A stretch of 64,000 nucleotides of DNA from Ailanthus altissimus (lineage: Eukaryota > Streptophyta > Magnoliopsida > Sapindales > Simaroubaceae). This document shows, piece after piece, positions 35,040-47,410 of this stretch. The notes under the pieces were generated by a model, which was not told the DNA's origin, searched no databases, and saw only the letters and a program-made list of their open reading frames with translations. The stretch covers positions 16,068,001 to 16,132,000 of the forward strand of contig OX327697.1 in the NCBI GenBank assembly GCA_946807835.1. The letters run 5' to 3'. Position 1 is the stretch's first letter. Each line of letters begins with the position of its first letter. A program made the position numbers and the translations under genes.

Positions 35040-36830
35040 TCTCTCTCTCCCTCTCTTGGGTTGATTTAGAATTAGGTTGGGTTATTTTTGGGCGTTTGAA
35101 TTCTTTTTTATATAATTATATTTTTAGCTTTAATTGAATTTTTTTTATATAAGGTTGGGTTTTAGTTGAGCTTGAGATTTTTTTTTATTTTTTTTAGTTT
35201 ATTTTAAGATATTTAAAAAAATATATTTAATAGAGTTTTATTTTTAAAATCAAATATACGGACTTCTTTTATTTAGTTAATTTCATTAATTTCATTAATT
35301 GAATAATTGAATTCTCTTTTTAATTCTCTAAATCTACCTCCAATCATAATTGAATTAAATTAAGTAAATTAGAATTTTAATTAAATTGAATTTTATTTTT
35401 TAATATTAAAATGACTTAAAAATCAACAATTTATGTAATAAATTTTATAATCTAACTTTATATTTCAATTATATTTGCGAGTACCATACCATTACAATTC
35501 TAAATTTTATAATTTTAATCCCAATTTCATAATTTTAATCCCAATTTCATTAAATTTTATAGTTTCAATTCGAATTTTAATTATATTAAATTTTATAATT
35601 TCAATTCTATTAAATGTTATAGTTCCAATCCAATTTCATTAAAATTTATATTTGTGTTTTGGGCTTTAATTAGGTTTTCGGATATGAGGTGGGGTTTTAG
35701 TTGAGCTTGGGTTTTTTTTTTATGAGTTTCAGTTTTTAATAGACTTTTATTTTGAAAAAAATATATGGACTTCTTTTATTGAGTTAATGGAATTAATTGA
35801 ATCCTCTTTTTTAATTCTCTAATTCTCTCTCCAATCACAATTGAATTAAATTAAGTAAATTAGAATTTTAATTAAATTAATTTTTTTCAATACTAAAATA
35901 AATTAAAATTTTACGATTTATATAATAAATTTTATAATCCAATTTCATATTTCAATTATATTTACAAGTACCATACCATGACATTTTATAAATTTTATAA
36001 TTTCAATCCTAATTTTATTAAATTTTATATTTTCAATTCTAATTCCAATTACATTAAATTTTGTAATTCTAATTCTATTAATTGTTATAATTCTAATTTT
36101 AATTTTATTAAATTTTATAATTCTAATTCTTTTTTTAATTACATTAAATTTATAATTTTAATTCTAAATCCAAACTTAATTCTAGTTCTATTAAATAGTA
36201 TAATTCCAATTTCAGTTTTATTAAATTTTATAATTTCAATTCTAATTTTATTAAATGTTATAATTCTAATTTAAATTCTAATTCCATTTAATTATATAAT
36301 TTCAATTTCAATTCTATTAAATTTTATAATCCCAATCCAATTCTAATTTTAATACTATTAAATGTAATAATTTTAATTCTAATTACATTAAATTTTATAA
36401 TTCCAATTTCAATTCTATTAAATATTAATAATTCTAATTTCAGTTCTATTAAATTTTATAATTCCAATTTCATCAGATTTTGTAATCCCAATCCATTTCT
36501 AATTTTATTAAATGTTATAATTCCAGTTCAAATTTCATATTAAATTTTATAATCTCAATTTCAATTTCAATTCTATTAAATTTTATAATTCTAATTCTAA
36601 TTATATTAAATTTGGTAATTAAAATTTCAATTCAATTTAAATTAAATTTTATAATTCTAATTTCAATTTTAATTACGTTAAATTTGATAATTCAAATTCC
36701 AATTCAATTTACATTAAAATTTTATAATCCAAATTCCAATTCCATTAAAATTTATAATTCTAATCTTAATTTTAATTATATTACGTTAAATTTTATAATT
36801 TAAAAAGAAGAACACAACAAAGTAACCTAG
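35040..36830. repeat. AT-rich simple repeat with ~540-bp duplication
   Basis: Two related blocks, about 35,101-35,500 and 35,641-35,960, share GGGTTTTAGTTGAGCTTG, GGACTTCTTTTAT, CAATTGAATTAAATTAAGTA-like text and GTACCATACCAT in the same order. Between and after them (35,480-36,810) runs a degenerate array of motifs such as TATTAAATTTTATAATTCC and TTCAATTCTA, period about 30-40 bp. ORFs here (35,978-36,274; 36,612-36,803) are translations of the repeat, rich in N, F, I and K. Confidence 0.75.
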
Positions 36831-37602
36831 GGATAAATATTCTTAAGTTAAATAATTTGACCAAATAATAGTCTTGATTGAATAATATAAATTAAAAGGT
36901 TATTTTTAAGTTTTTTAAATTATTCATTTATGAAAATTTTATATGTAATTAAACCCTTATAACTCTGGGATGGTTTGAAATGTGACGATGGAATTTTTCT
37001 CCTCACACTTTGTTTGAGCAAAAACATGGCAAAACATAGTGGGGCATTTTCGCTTCAATTTAATACATAATATAACTAAACACTTTGTTACATAAAATTG
37101 AAATCGATGTGACACAACACAATGTTAAATCAAGTGATGTCAATTACAAGCTAGTCTTGGAGATAGACATAATTTTGCCTTAAGAATTTACAGATGGAGA
37201 AAGAAATAAGAGAGGGCCACCCTTATATGAGGTGCACAAAACGCTTATTGATATATGCACAACCGAGAGACGTAGGCTGTTGATAGCAACCAGGCATCAG
37301 CTGATTTGGCTGTCGCTGTGGCATCCATGATCTTTATGACGTTTAAGCCCCAAACAACCTGAATATTTTACATATAATGAGTGCTTTGAGAGAACTATAT
37401 ATTGTTGGCTGGCTTCAAGAGTAAAGAGAGATACAAGTAATGACCCTGTAAGGATTTATTGTAGCTAGCTAGGATTACCTTTGCAATCGTGACTGTGAGC
37501 GTTTGCTGCTGCACAAAACAAATATATAAAGTTAGCTTGCATAAAAATCAATAAATTTGACAAGTACTAGTTTGAACTACTGATCAGTTGAGCCCAAAAC
37601 TA
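36831..37602. other. Sucrose synthase 3' flank
   Basis: Non-coding in appearance; should include the 3' UTR of the sucrose synthase gene. On the minus strand, 37,480-37,510 is bordered by acceptor-like GCAG and donor-like GGTAAT signals, so an extra 3' UTR exon is possible but unproven. Confidence 0.45.
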
Positions 37603-40600
37603 TTATTCTGAGAAAATTGCAGTTGTTGAAGGTTTAGTGTTATGCCTTTGACTCTGTTGGGGCTGCTCTGTTTTGGCTGCTAGCTTTGAATTTGGCAGCT
37701 GAGCTTCTTCATTTGGAATAGGGACATTCTTCACCTGTAAAATTTTCATGTCAGAACAAGTGAATTTCTGAACAATTAATTTTCTTTCTTTTCTAAAAGG
37801 AAGCAGCAAAAGTATTGAAAAGTACCAAGTTTTTTAATTGGAGATTGTAAAACATTTCAATGTATCTCTGTTTAGCTAGTTTCTGCTCCTTGTTCAATTG
37901 CTTCCAGAAGCTATACGTGCATCCCATATTCAGCAGCTTGTTTGCATATATCTTCCAAGTGTAGCTACAGCATACAAAATATATAAATAGAAAGGCATTT
38001 GCTGGAGTCAAGGATTCATGTGAAAAGATTTTGATAATATCATAGAAGTTGCCCAAAGGGTCAGTATAAATAAAACTTGTTCTGCAAAGGTCTCAGTTAG
38101 TAGCTACTTTAATTACCATTCGTTTATGCGTTTTAATCCATCTGTCGAAAACTTATTCCAGTGTCCTGGATCTACCTTGCACTTCTCAAAGAAATCAGCA
38201 ATTTTGTTGCTAGCTTCATCCCCATTGTTAGGATCAATATGGAAGCCTGAGACCCCGTCAACTATAATTTCAGCTGGTCCGCCCTGATTGGTCGCAAAGG
38301 TGGGTAATCCACAGTTCATTGCCTCAATGACTGTAAGACCAAATGCTTCATAGTGAGCAGGCTGCACAAAAGCTCCTTTGGTATCAGCGATACAGCGGTA
38401 GAGTTCTCCATTTCGATGTCTGTCACTCTGTGCTGCAATCCATCTCATCTGTCCCTTGAGTTGGTATTTTTCCATCAATGAGTGCATCTTTTTTATTTCA
38501 GCAGTTTCTTCTCTATCTTTTGATTTGGAAGGGTCAAAGAACCCTCCAACTATAACAAGATTTACCAAGTTTCTTAGCCTCTTGTTCTTGCCATACCACT
38601 CAGCTAGTCCTGTAAGGTTCTTCACAACATCGAGCCTTGCCATTGAGAAGATAATTGGTTTCTTTCTATCCGCCAGATATCCGCTGTTTTCAAAATACAT
38701 TCAGTAAGTTGTTAAGATTGCATGATCAAATGCTACATTGGAACAGCACAAGCAGAATTGTCTGGAGTCTTAACACTTACATGTGTTCATTATTGTCTTC
38801 TCTGTTGTACAGCAATTCTTCAATCTGAGGATGGAATTTTGTGAGTCGTTTCTGTTTCTCAGTGTAAGGGAAATAGACCGATTGATCAGCTCCAGGAGCA
38901 GCAATGTTGAATTTTGGGTCAAAGACATTGATGCCTTTAACAACTCTACATAGCCCTGGGAGCGTAAAAGCAGCATGGCTCTCATACTGTCCTGGTCTAT
39001 CTTTGCTGTAAACAACATTGGAATTCAGTGACACCAACAAATTCATTATTCATGCTACTTAGATATTTATTTCCACTTAAACAACTCAAAATATGAAAGT
39101 TTAATAGTAAATAGAATGCAATATAAGTAGTTAAACTGATATTTTGACATTGAATTAAATGAATTTTAGCCGTATGGCCATTGTGCAATTTGTGGTAATA
39201 TACATAAGAAATGAGAATGAAAGATTATTAACCTTCCAGCAATCTCCTGGTATGTGCTTGCTATGATGAAATCTGTTGCATTCATGGCAATAGTATCAGC
39301 AATGAATTGGCATGAGAAGTGATATTTTGGGTCTAATTCCCTCCATTTGACATCCGAATCCTCGTACTTGGTCTTCTCTAAAGCATGTGCTATAGTTGCC
39401 TAATTTTTAGCATTTAAAAAAAAAAGAGAATTAGTTTAATTACTTCTTATCATATAATAGATGAAAGAATTTACAGCTTTATAAAGTAATGAATAAAAAG
39501 ACCTGAGTTATCCCAAGTTTAGCGGCCATGAGAGAAGCTACTAAATTCCCATCACTGTAGTTTCCAATAATAAGATTTGGCTTTCCTTCCAAGAGCTCCA
39601 AGATCTTGGCTGTTGCATCCTAATGATTTAGAAGAAAAAGAACCATCGATAAGAAAATGAACCATCAAATAAAAATGTAACAATTTCAACAAGGATTGAC
39701 TCTGCAATTAAATGGAAGAATTAAAAGCCTTGTAATATGAGGTGAAGAAACTGGTTCTTACTCGAGTAAACCTCTCAAGGTAAGGATAAATGTCAAAACG
39801 AGAAACCCATCGATTGAGGATCCCTTTTTCCGTCTTAAATGGAACCCTGAGGATGTTGGAATACTTTGTACCCTCAATTGCTTCCAGCTCCTGGTTGCAC
39901 TTAGTTCCTCTGGCATCCGGTATGAGTCGAGTAACCTGTTTTAGAAGCATAGTTGAGTGGATTGTGCCCGAATTACACTACCTTGATCTGAAATTTATTC
40001 ACTAATGTAATGAAACTTACCACAAGAATTTGAGGCTTGACATTAAGTCCTTGGTGCTTAATTCTTAGGAGTAGCTCCTCTTCCAGAGCTCTCACTTGAT
40101 CCAAAATGTAAACCACCTGTTTACATTTGTAGCACACAAAATTTGTTTTCATCTTGGTTAAGATTATCAAAGAGTTGCTATTCTGAATCATGCAATGTAA
40201 AATTCAAAAAATTTTACCTGGCCGCCAGTGTCCGGCAAGCCAAGCACATCTGATTGGCCAAAGTAGCCATGAGGAGAGAAGATTACAACATTGAATATGA
40301 TTGGAAGACTGCTAAGAAACTTCTCCACGTTCAATGGATCCGGTGCTTGCAGTATTTCTGAGAGTGATCTCATTGTCTCCCTGACTCTTTCTGCAGTATC
40401 ACCCCATCCTTTCTCAAAGCCCCACTCCTTAAACCTGTAACAGGATTTGAAATCAGATGCCACTCTCACTCTTTCAGGCTTTTATTAATAATCCAACTAA
40501 GATATATCTGAAAAATAGGTTCACCTCAACTCAAAATTTTGATATGTGGTATCCTTGGGCAGTGCTGAGAGGTAAACGTCTGCAATTATTAGGGCCGTCT

Positions 40601-41672
40601 GAAGCTTTTCAGCTAAGTCGAGGGTATCATTTATCATAAGTTTCTGCAAGGAAATACAAAACAAATTAGGAACAAAAAAACTGGGGGGTGTTAAGTTTGA
40701 TGACTTCAATTTATTTTGCATCAAATTTTCATGTATGAATAATTTTTATTTCCAGCATACTTCTCCTTCGTGATCCAGTGACAGTAGGTAATCCACAAGA
40801 GGCTGTGCATTAACTGTGTGCCCACTTAGCTTCGCAGTGATGAACTTCGAAACAAAATTAAGTCCATTTCCAATTGATGAAGACAAAGTTAAGTGTGGGA
40901 TAGAGAACTCATATGCTCCGAAATCCACTTCTAATGCATTTTCATCTTTTGCCCTGTAATGTCAAAGATTATCATGTCAATCACTTAACCTTTGAGCTAC
41001 AAATAAAGGACGGAGCTGACTGACACAGACACTAGCTAAGCTAAATATTCTAAAGTGGTATAGGCAATTGAACTTCTTACGAAGTCAATACCAAGCTCGT
41101 CAAATGATTTATAGGTAAAGTGAGGTTGTATATTGAATAACACAATTCAAACAATTTATAAATAAAATTGAAGATAGAGGACATACCAGTTCTCATCATA
41201 TACCAATTCTTTGAATTTCAAGAATTCGGTAACACTGATGGCTTCAACTGAGAGATCATCAGAGCTTACCTTGACAAATTCCCAGCATCCAGGATTTGGT
41301 CGAATGGCGAAAGCTACATGTGGAGGAATAGCAACCGCTTCCTGCAATTGAATGAACTTAGAAACACTCGGTCAGAAATTTGACAGGGAAATGAATATAT
41401 CTATTTACAGGTAACGGAACGAAGAAAAAGATAAAAACCTGAGTGGAACACAAAATGTAGCCAAGTAAACCCTCCAAGACCTGGTGTCTTTCATCCTTAT
41501 CATCTATCACCTCATTGATTTCATCCATTAAATGGTGAAGTTTCATTATCCTTCTTCCCTTCTCAATATATCTAGCAAAGCACCTCTTCATGTGGTACCT
41601 GCTCTGCTTCAAGGCCTCCGGCATGCTATCAGCTATCGATTCAGAACGTTTTAAGGTCGCCGTCGACGCCAT
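37603..41672 (-). CDS. SUS: Sucrose synthase (SUS5/6/7-type)
   Basis: Cytosolic GT4 glycosyltransferase that reversibly makes UDP-glucose and fructose from sucrose and UDP, feeding callose, cellulose and starch synthesis. Coding exons: 41,439-41,672; 41,187-41,341; 40,761-40,953; 40,525-40,643; 40,218-40,434; 40,021-40,116; 39,762-39,935; 39,503-39,619; 39,233-39,399; 38,781-39,005; 38,117-38,683; 37,826-37,964; 37,603-37,734. All are GT-AG with consistent phases, 2,535 bp, 844 aa. Seen: N-terminal [10 protein letters not shown] (a Ser in the position of the regulatory phosphosite), [17 protein letters not shown] (GT-B N domain), AHALEK with His440, ARLDVVKN with Arg582 and Lys587, and the E-X7-E pair Glu678/Glu686 in EAFGLTVIE. 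The ~43-residue Q/P/K/T-rich tail after residue 801 is longer than in SUS1-type enzymes and fits the SUS5/6/7 clade, which in Arabidopsis is linked to sieve-plate callose. The exact paralogue is inferred. Confidence 0.95.
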
Positions 41673-41774
41673 TTTCGAATAGTCACACGTATTTGTTGAT
41701 AAGCACTAAGGGGTGCCTATGTATTTTGTTATAAGCCAACTGGTTTGGTTTTTCTCTTCCGTTGAGATGTGCTG

Positions 41775-41782
41775 TATTTATA
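41775..41782 (-). promoter_or_regulatory. TATA box of the sucrose synthase gene
   Basis: TATAAATA on the minus strand in the context CTCTATAAATACAGC, about 103 bp upstream of the start codon; transcription would then start near 41,745-41,750. The short leader leaves no room for the long 5' UTR intron common in SUS1-type genes. Confidence 0.7.
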
Positions 41783-43089
41783 GAGGGGATTAACATGAAC
41801 TTCAGCCTTTACGATAGTAAGTTGATGCATGGGTATATGCTAATTTCATTGCTTATGTTTTGAGCCATGTGGAAATTCGCAAGGGGAAGAGAAAGAACAT
41901 TCCTTAAAAGTGAGAATGGAGAAAGCAAAGAATCTATGTGATAAAGCGTAGATTCTTGATTGTGATCATGCTAAAGCAAATACATTATTCGTTTCTTTCC
42001 GTGCCAGTAAGAAAGAGTTGCGGGAAGGGAAAGTTGCCATCTTTACGGAACTTAATTCCTTTTGTTTGTTCAACATGATTGCAGAGAATTTATTTTTTCT
42101 TTATGCAAAGGTTAATGTGAATTCCCAGTTCTTTTGTTTTAGTGTTTGAAATTTTCGTTTACAACACGGACTATGTTACAAACACTGTAACGTTATAGAT
42201 CTAACTCAAAATAACATTAAAACTTTTTTTCACCAAAGTTAGAAACATTTATTATAATAGTTGAAAATATGTCTTGATAACTCTAACGCAGCTGCTATAG
42301 AAATGGACAACTGCGATGGTCGGAAGACAAAGCATCATGGAAAGTACACTAAATAACCTTCACTCAATAGTGTTACTTAAAATTCTGCAAAAATATATAT
42401 AAAAAAAAGGTTCTAAAACTTGAAAAAATTAAAACTTTACTAAAAGATTTTGTAACTGTTTACGAAGAAATGTCAACGTTTTGGTTGACATTGGTGATGG
42501 TTTTCATGTAATTTGTCATTGTATTCGACAAATTTGATGATGGTAAGATCAACTACTAGTGAGGAGTGGTTTATAAATTTTCAAAATTAAAAACTTGCTC
42601 TTGCTAAGACACAAAATCGATTTTAGAATTTGAAAGGTGTTGAAATTTTTAATAAGTTTTAGAGAAGGTTTTTAAAGAGTTGTTTTAGTAGCATTTGATG
42701 AAAGTTTCTATCTTAAGCGTCGTGGTTTTGTTGTCTTTGGTGATAAAAATTCTACAAATCAACACTAAAGACCTACTTCGAGCTTAATACATTTTAACAA
42801 GTTCAGTTTTTTTTTTTAAAGTAACAAAAGCCTTTTGCAATGGCATTTTAACGGTGACATAATTGTTGTTGACATAAATTTTTTGTGATTGCAAAATAGT
42901 TATTGTAGAGATTTTTTACGACAGTTAAGTAGTTGTCATAAATTTTACGATAACAAGTTATTTATCATAAAAAAACTCAACAAAAGTTAATTAAATAAAC
43001 TTTCGAAAAATTTAATAGCTACTTTTAAAAGACAAATATTTCTAATTAAGTTCTTTTTTTACATTTGACTTTTTTTCAATAACTTAAAA
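41783..43089. other. Sucrose synthase upstream region
   Basis: Promoter-side DNA, AT-rich. From about 42,820 to 42,990 there are repeated TTGTCATAAATTTTACGA/TTATTGTAGAGATTTTTTACGA-like phrases that may be a transposon relic. No gene. Confidence 0.4.
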
Positions 43090-45961
43090 AGATTCACTAC
43101 TCTTATGGCATGGTTTTTAATAGTTTGTAGAAAATATTGAATGTAGCTATAATCTCAAAGGTAACTTCACCTTATATGAAACATTGCAAACTGTCTTAAC
43201 AATAAAAAATGGTCATTTATCCCCATGATCAAAGTCATTGTGAAGTAATAGTGTTAACTTGCATAATGTTAGAAGTATTTTCTCCATCACCAAGTCCCTT
43301 ACAACACACATAACATGTTGTTGCCTGTCTTTGACTAACTTTTTATGCTAGAAAAATTTAGATGCACCATATACGCCTTAAGTTGTTGGATGGCACTCAC
43401 ACTCAATAACTCTTTGAGCTGCCCTTGTAATTCTCTTAACTATGATGGAGACGTTCGGTATGGTACTATGGTTGGAAGCTTAGACCTCAGCTCCAACTCA
43501 TCCTCATGATCAACCACTCCTCTTGGTGGTAGCCTCTTTGATATGATAGTTAGCAAGACTCCTTTGTACTCCTCAAGCACTTCTGTAACCTCTGTCGGAA
43601 GCTTCTCTTTACCCCTGTTTGCCTTGTAATCCATCCCCCACTTTTTGGCTGAATATATCTTTTTTTTACGCTCAACAACTCCCTATAGTTGCATGGCAGA
43701 TAGAAGTTTGGTGTTAGCTTTTAGCTTGGATCACCAACCCTTGGACTTGTCTCAATATCATCCGAAGCCCTCCCTCTAAGATACATATATAGTTATATTA
43801 AGAAAGTGGCATCATATTATATTGCCTCAAAAACTCTATACCAAGTACCACCTCAAAGTCATCAAAAAGCGCTACTAAAAAATTCACCTCACTGCGCTAA
43901 ATATGAATAGCAAAATGAGTTACGACATTATTATCCGACACGAATTTGATATGTTTTAAGTGAATATGGGTAAAAAAAATTGACACAAATAATAAATGAG
44001 TTGAATTCATATTACTTATTTATTAATCGTATTGAATACATATTTAAAGTTTACGATTCGTTAATTCATTTAAATAATAATTAATAAACGAATTGAACTT
44101 GTATCTATTCATTTAAGTCGTTTAATTAAATTATAAAATTTAAATATATATAATTAAAAATCAAAACCCTAATATATCTAAACTCTAAATACTACAGCCA
44201 CCCACCGAAATTCTTAACTTCTCCTTCTATAGTCATTCTTTGCTAGAGCCCCCACTACTACCACTCTAAGTCGTTCTTCCGATCACCACTAAGACGTTCT
44301 TTCAGTTACCACTACCACCAATAATAGCTACAACACCATTCGCAACTTAGTTTGAGGGCCAGGTAAGAGATTACTTATTTTAAAATAATCTAATATAGAA
44401 CTAATAAAAAATAAAAATTCTATTTCATGTTTTACTTTTCATCTCTTAATGAAATTTAATTTTCAAGTTTATTAGAGTCTCATTTCGAAGTTCAAATCTA
44501 GTACTTAAATAATAATTTATTTTTAATCTTAGTAAGCTTTTAATCTTCATCAATGAAGGGGTTCCCTCCGTTGGGCTCTGTTTCAATTGTTTGCTTCTTT
44601 TTTTCATTTTCATTCTCATTTGTTTCACAAAATATGAATGTTGTTTTCCAATTTCCATCATCATATCGAGGTAATATTTGTAAGTTGAATTTATAAATAT
44701 CCTTTAAATTTACAGCGTAAATTAAGTATTTGTTATATATTGCGAACATTCATTATTTGCTTTTGTTAATTTCGTGGAATTTATTTAGAAATGATGATAT
44801 TGATTAATGGGTTTCATTCATATCATTGCTGACTCAAATAGCGAAAGTACCTGTATAAAAAATCTAGCCAACTTTTTTCTTCCATGCAAAGATCCTGTGG
44901 AGTTCACAAAACCAGCTTTATAATTTTCTTGCTGCCTGCAAACGTGATTAATGGAATGATTTAATATAATTGAATAATAAATAGTCCTTAAACATCATAT
45001 GATAATAATTGAACACTAAAAACTCTATTTTGTTTTTGAATTTATGGGAAGAGGGAAGGAGTAATTCGGCTAAAAATCATCATCTTGTGTTGGCAAGGCA
45101 GAGTTTCATGTTCTCTAGTCTTTACTTTGTATTGGGCTGGCAAATGTGACAAAATGTGGGACGGGAGCTAGTACATTAACATATTTTGTTCAAAATGTGG
45201 CCTATTTTGAATGTGTTTTTATTTTATTATATTAGTTTAGTTTTATTTTTATTAGATTTGATGAATGGTGAATTATTTCTTTAATTGTGTTGAATGAATT
45301 TTATTTTTTTAATTGTGTTAGAATAATTTTATTATTAGATACATTAAATACTTGGTTTTTAATATAATTTTAAATTTCATTAATTGTGATTTAAACGTAT
45401 TTTAAACAAATTAAAGATTTTGTATAAATGAATCGAATTAAATATTATTATTCGTTTAAACGAATTGAATTGTGTATAATCATATAAATGAATTTAATTT
45501 TATTAATTTATTTAAATGTGTATAATTATGTCACATCATATAATTCACATATTAAATGAATCAAATATATGTTTGAGTGTTCAATTCGTTTATGTAAGAA
45601 AATCGCATACGAATAAAAAAAATTATTAATACTTTATATTGACACGAAACGAATATGATTTATTTACACAAATTGCCACTTCTAGCGCCAAGTCCCTAAG
45701 TGTATATCGACCATTCGAACCACCTCATCAAGCAACTTGACTGTAACGTTCATAGACTTGAGGTATCCTCCTCCTCTCTCCATATTAAGTCTCAAGTGCT
45801 CTATTTTTGTATGCTTGATGAAGTTATGTGTAGCTCAATATTTATCAGCACTTAAGTCTTCATACATTGGATGTATGCTTTAACGTACATTAACACCTTC
45901 CTCGTTAGTGCATGGGTAGCTTGCCTAGCTTTAAGGGTGTTGATCAGTATCTTAATGCAAG
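43090..45961 (-). mobile_element. Gypsy fragment G2, same family as G1
   Basis: Minus-strand, broken by a hAT-like insertion. Right part (45,693-45,961): LINTLKA, RKVLMYVKAYIQCMK, then decayed THNFIK and VDIHLGTW. Left part (43,090-43,893): VNFLVALFDDFEVVLGIEFL, RQYNMMPL, then the open 43,440-43,634 with GKEKLPTEVTEVLEEYKGVL, followed by LKELLSVSAIQQL and, without RT, KK-VKDRQQHV, RDLVMEK and VKTVCNVSYKVKLP (integrase C-terminal region). It is cut at 45,962 by LTR3, so gag and the 5' LTR are missing. More decayed than G1. Confidence 0.8.
43902..45684. mobile_element. hAT-like insertion (~1.78 kb) inside G2
   Basis: Interrupts the G2 protease between VDIHLGTW and VNFLVALFDDF. Flanking octamers GCGCTAAA (43,894-43,901) and GCGCCAAG (45,685-45,692) agree at 6 of 8, the differences being transitions; 8 bp is the hAT duplication size. 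The right end (reverse complement) TAGAAGTGGCAATTTGTG resembles the plant hAT end TAGGGGTGGCAA; the left end TATGAATAGCAAAATGAG matches it at 11 of 18. Subterminal DNA has repeated CGAATTGAA/GACACGAA motifs. Inside, AAAACCCTAA near 44,163 and exon-like text look like a 5' leader, but no transposase is left. Confidence 0.65.
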
Positions 45962-47410
45962 TGAATATGTGATATGTGTGTGATCTTTTAAGCGTAAGTA
46001 CACGCTATCGTTGGCAAGTAATATAATGATAAAGGGTATCGATCCCACAAAGACTTATGTGTTCTCCTAAACCAATTACTAAATTTGACCCTCTTGCTTT
46101 TATCTAGACAACTTAATTCTTAAAATTGTAATAAAAAACTAATAGTATCACTAAATTTATCAACATTAAATGTGTAAGACAAAAAATTATAAAATCAATT
46201 AATGAGTATATCTAGGATTATAGTTATCCCTTATATATGTTTTACCAACAATATTACCTCAAATGTTAATCCTTTAGAAATTATTGGTCACAATACGACA
46301 CTCATCACAAACCTTTTTCGATAGTTAAATGATTATATCCTACCTCATACACTACATATATTGTTATGGTAATGCGACTAAGCTAAAATTTATTAAGTAT
46401 AAGTTGTTTTAACCATGCATGCCAATTTGATATATTCTTATTCAAATTCGAAACTCATAACTACAACATCGTAATCAGACAACAATTTATCATAGACTAT
46501 TCATTAAGATGTTTTTTCTAAGTTTATCTCAAAAAACTAAAATTATTTGACAACTAGTTAGGTAAATCGAAAGCATTAAGAATGGACAAACTAAATAAAA
46601 ACTAAGTTCATAATATTCAATGACAAAAATATGTACAATCACATACTTAGGTTCAAAAATAAATTTCTAGACAATAGATTTAGTTCAACATAATGAAAAA
46701 TAGATAACTAAATACAGTAAAAATCATAACAGAACCAATTCAAAACCACATAGAGTAAAGATGATGAAAATCTAAAGCAATTCTTAGTCTTGGTTGAATG
46801 ATCCTTTTGTACTTAACTACTATTTGATTATGTTGTTCTTCTCCTTAAATGATTCAAAGTGTTATCTATTTTGTGTTTGCACTAAAAAGGATGGATTTTG
46901 GGTTTAAGATAAACTACTTTGAAGGAAAAATGAAGTTGAACCATCCAAGCTCTTAGAGTTTACAAAAAGTGAGATTTTATAGTATCAATAATAACTATAA
47001 CACCGCAACATTTTCTCTAGAACGTTGGGGTATTCTTCAATTTTATCGTACTAACACTGTAGTGTTTACTATCTCCCATGCTAGGGCATTCTTGACATAG
47101 CCGCAATACTAGAAAGCTTTACCTACCCTGGATTTCACGTCACGTCATTCATAATGCTCCCTCCTCGACGTTGGTTTCTTGCATGAACATTTGGCCATTA
47201 TGATTTAGAACTCTGGAACATTCATCCTTTGTCATGAACGTGGGTGCATTGAAGAGGAGAACATTGGGGCATTCATTACTTTTTCATACTTTACTTCTGA
47301 ATTTTTACTTTTTGGCTCTAATATTTTATGCTTATACTCCAATTACTTGAAAATGAGCAAATATGTAAGTTAGAATATGGCCAAAATATATAACTAAATC
47401 ACATTCATCA
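45962..47410 (-). repeat. LTR3 (1,449 bp), 3' LTR of an Athila/Tat-like element
   Basis: On the minus strand it starts TGATGAATGTGATTTAG at 47,410 and ends CACATATTCA at 45,962. It is preceded by CTCGAGGACAAACAATTATC and TAAGTTTAGAGAAATT, the characteristic hairpin and purine tract before the 3' LTR in this group. Its layout parallels LTR1 and LTR2 (a CGATCC-CACA block ~120 bp from the end), but the sequence is distinct. Inserted into G2, whose reading resumes immediately at 45,961. Confidence 0.75.

Noticed and set aside
35978..36803. ORFs of 98 and 63 codons rich in N, F, I and K
   Set aside because: They are translations of the simple AT-rich array; no domain, and composition follows the repeat.
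38456..38707. Plus-strand ORF over sucrose synthase exon 11
   Set aside because: Antisense of the catalytic exon.
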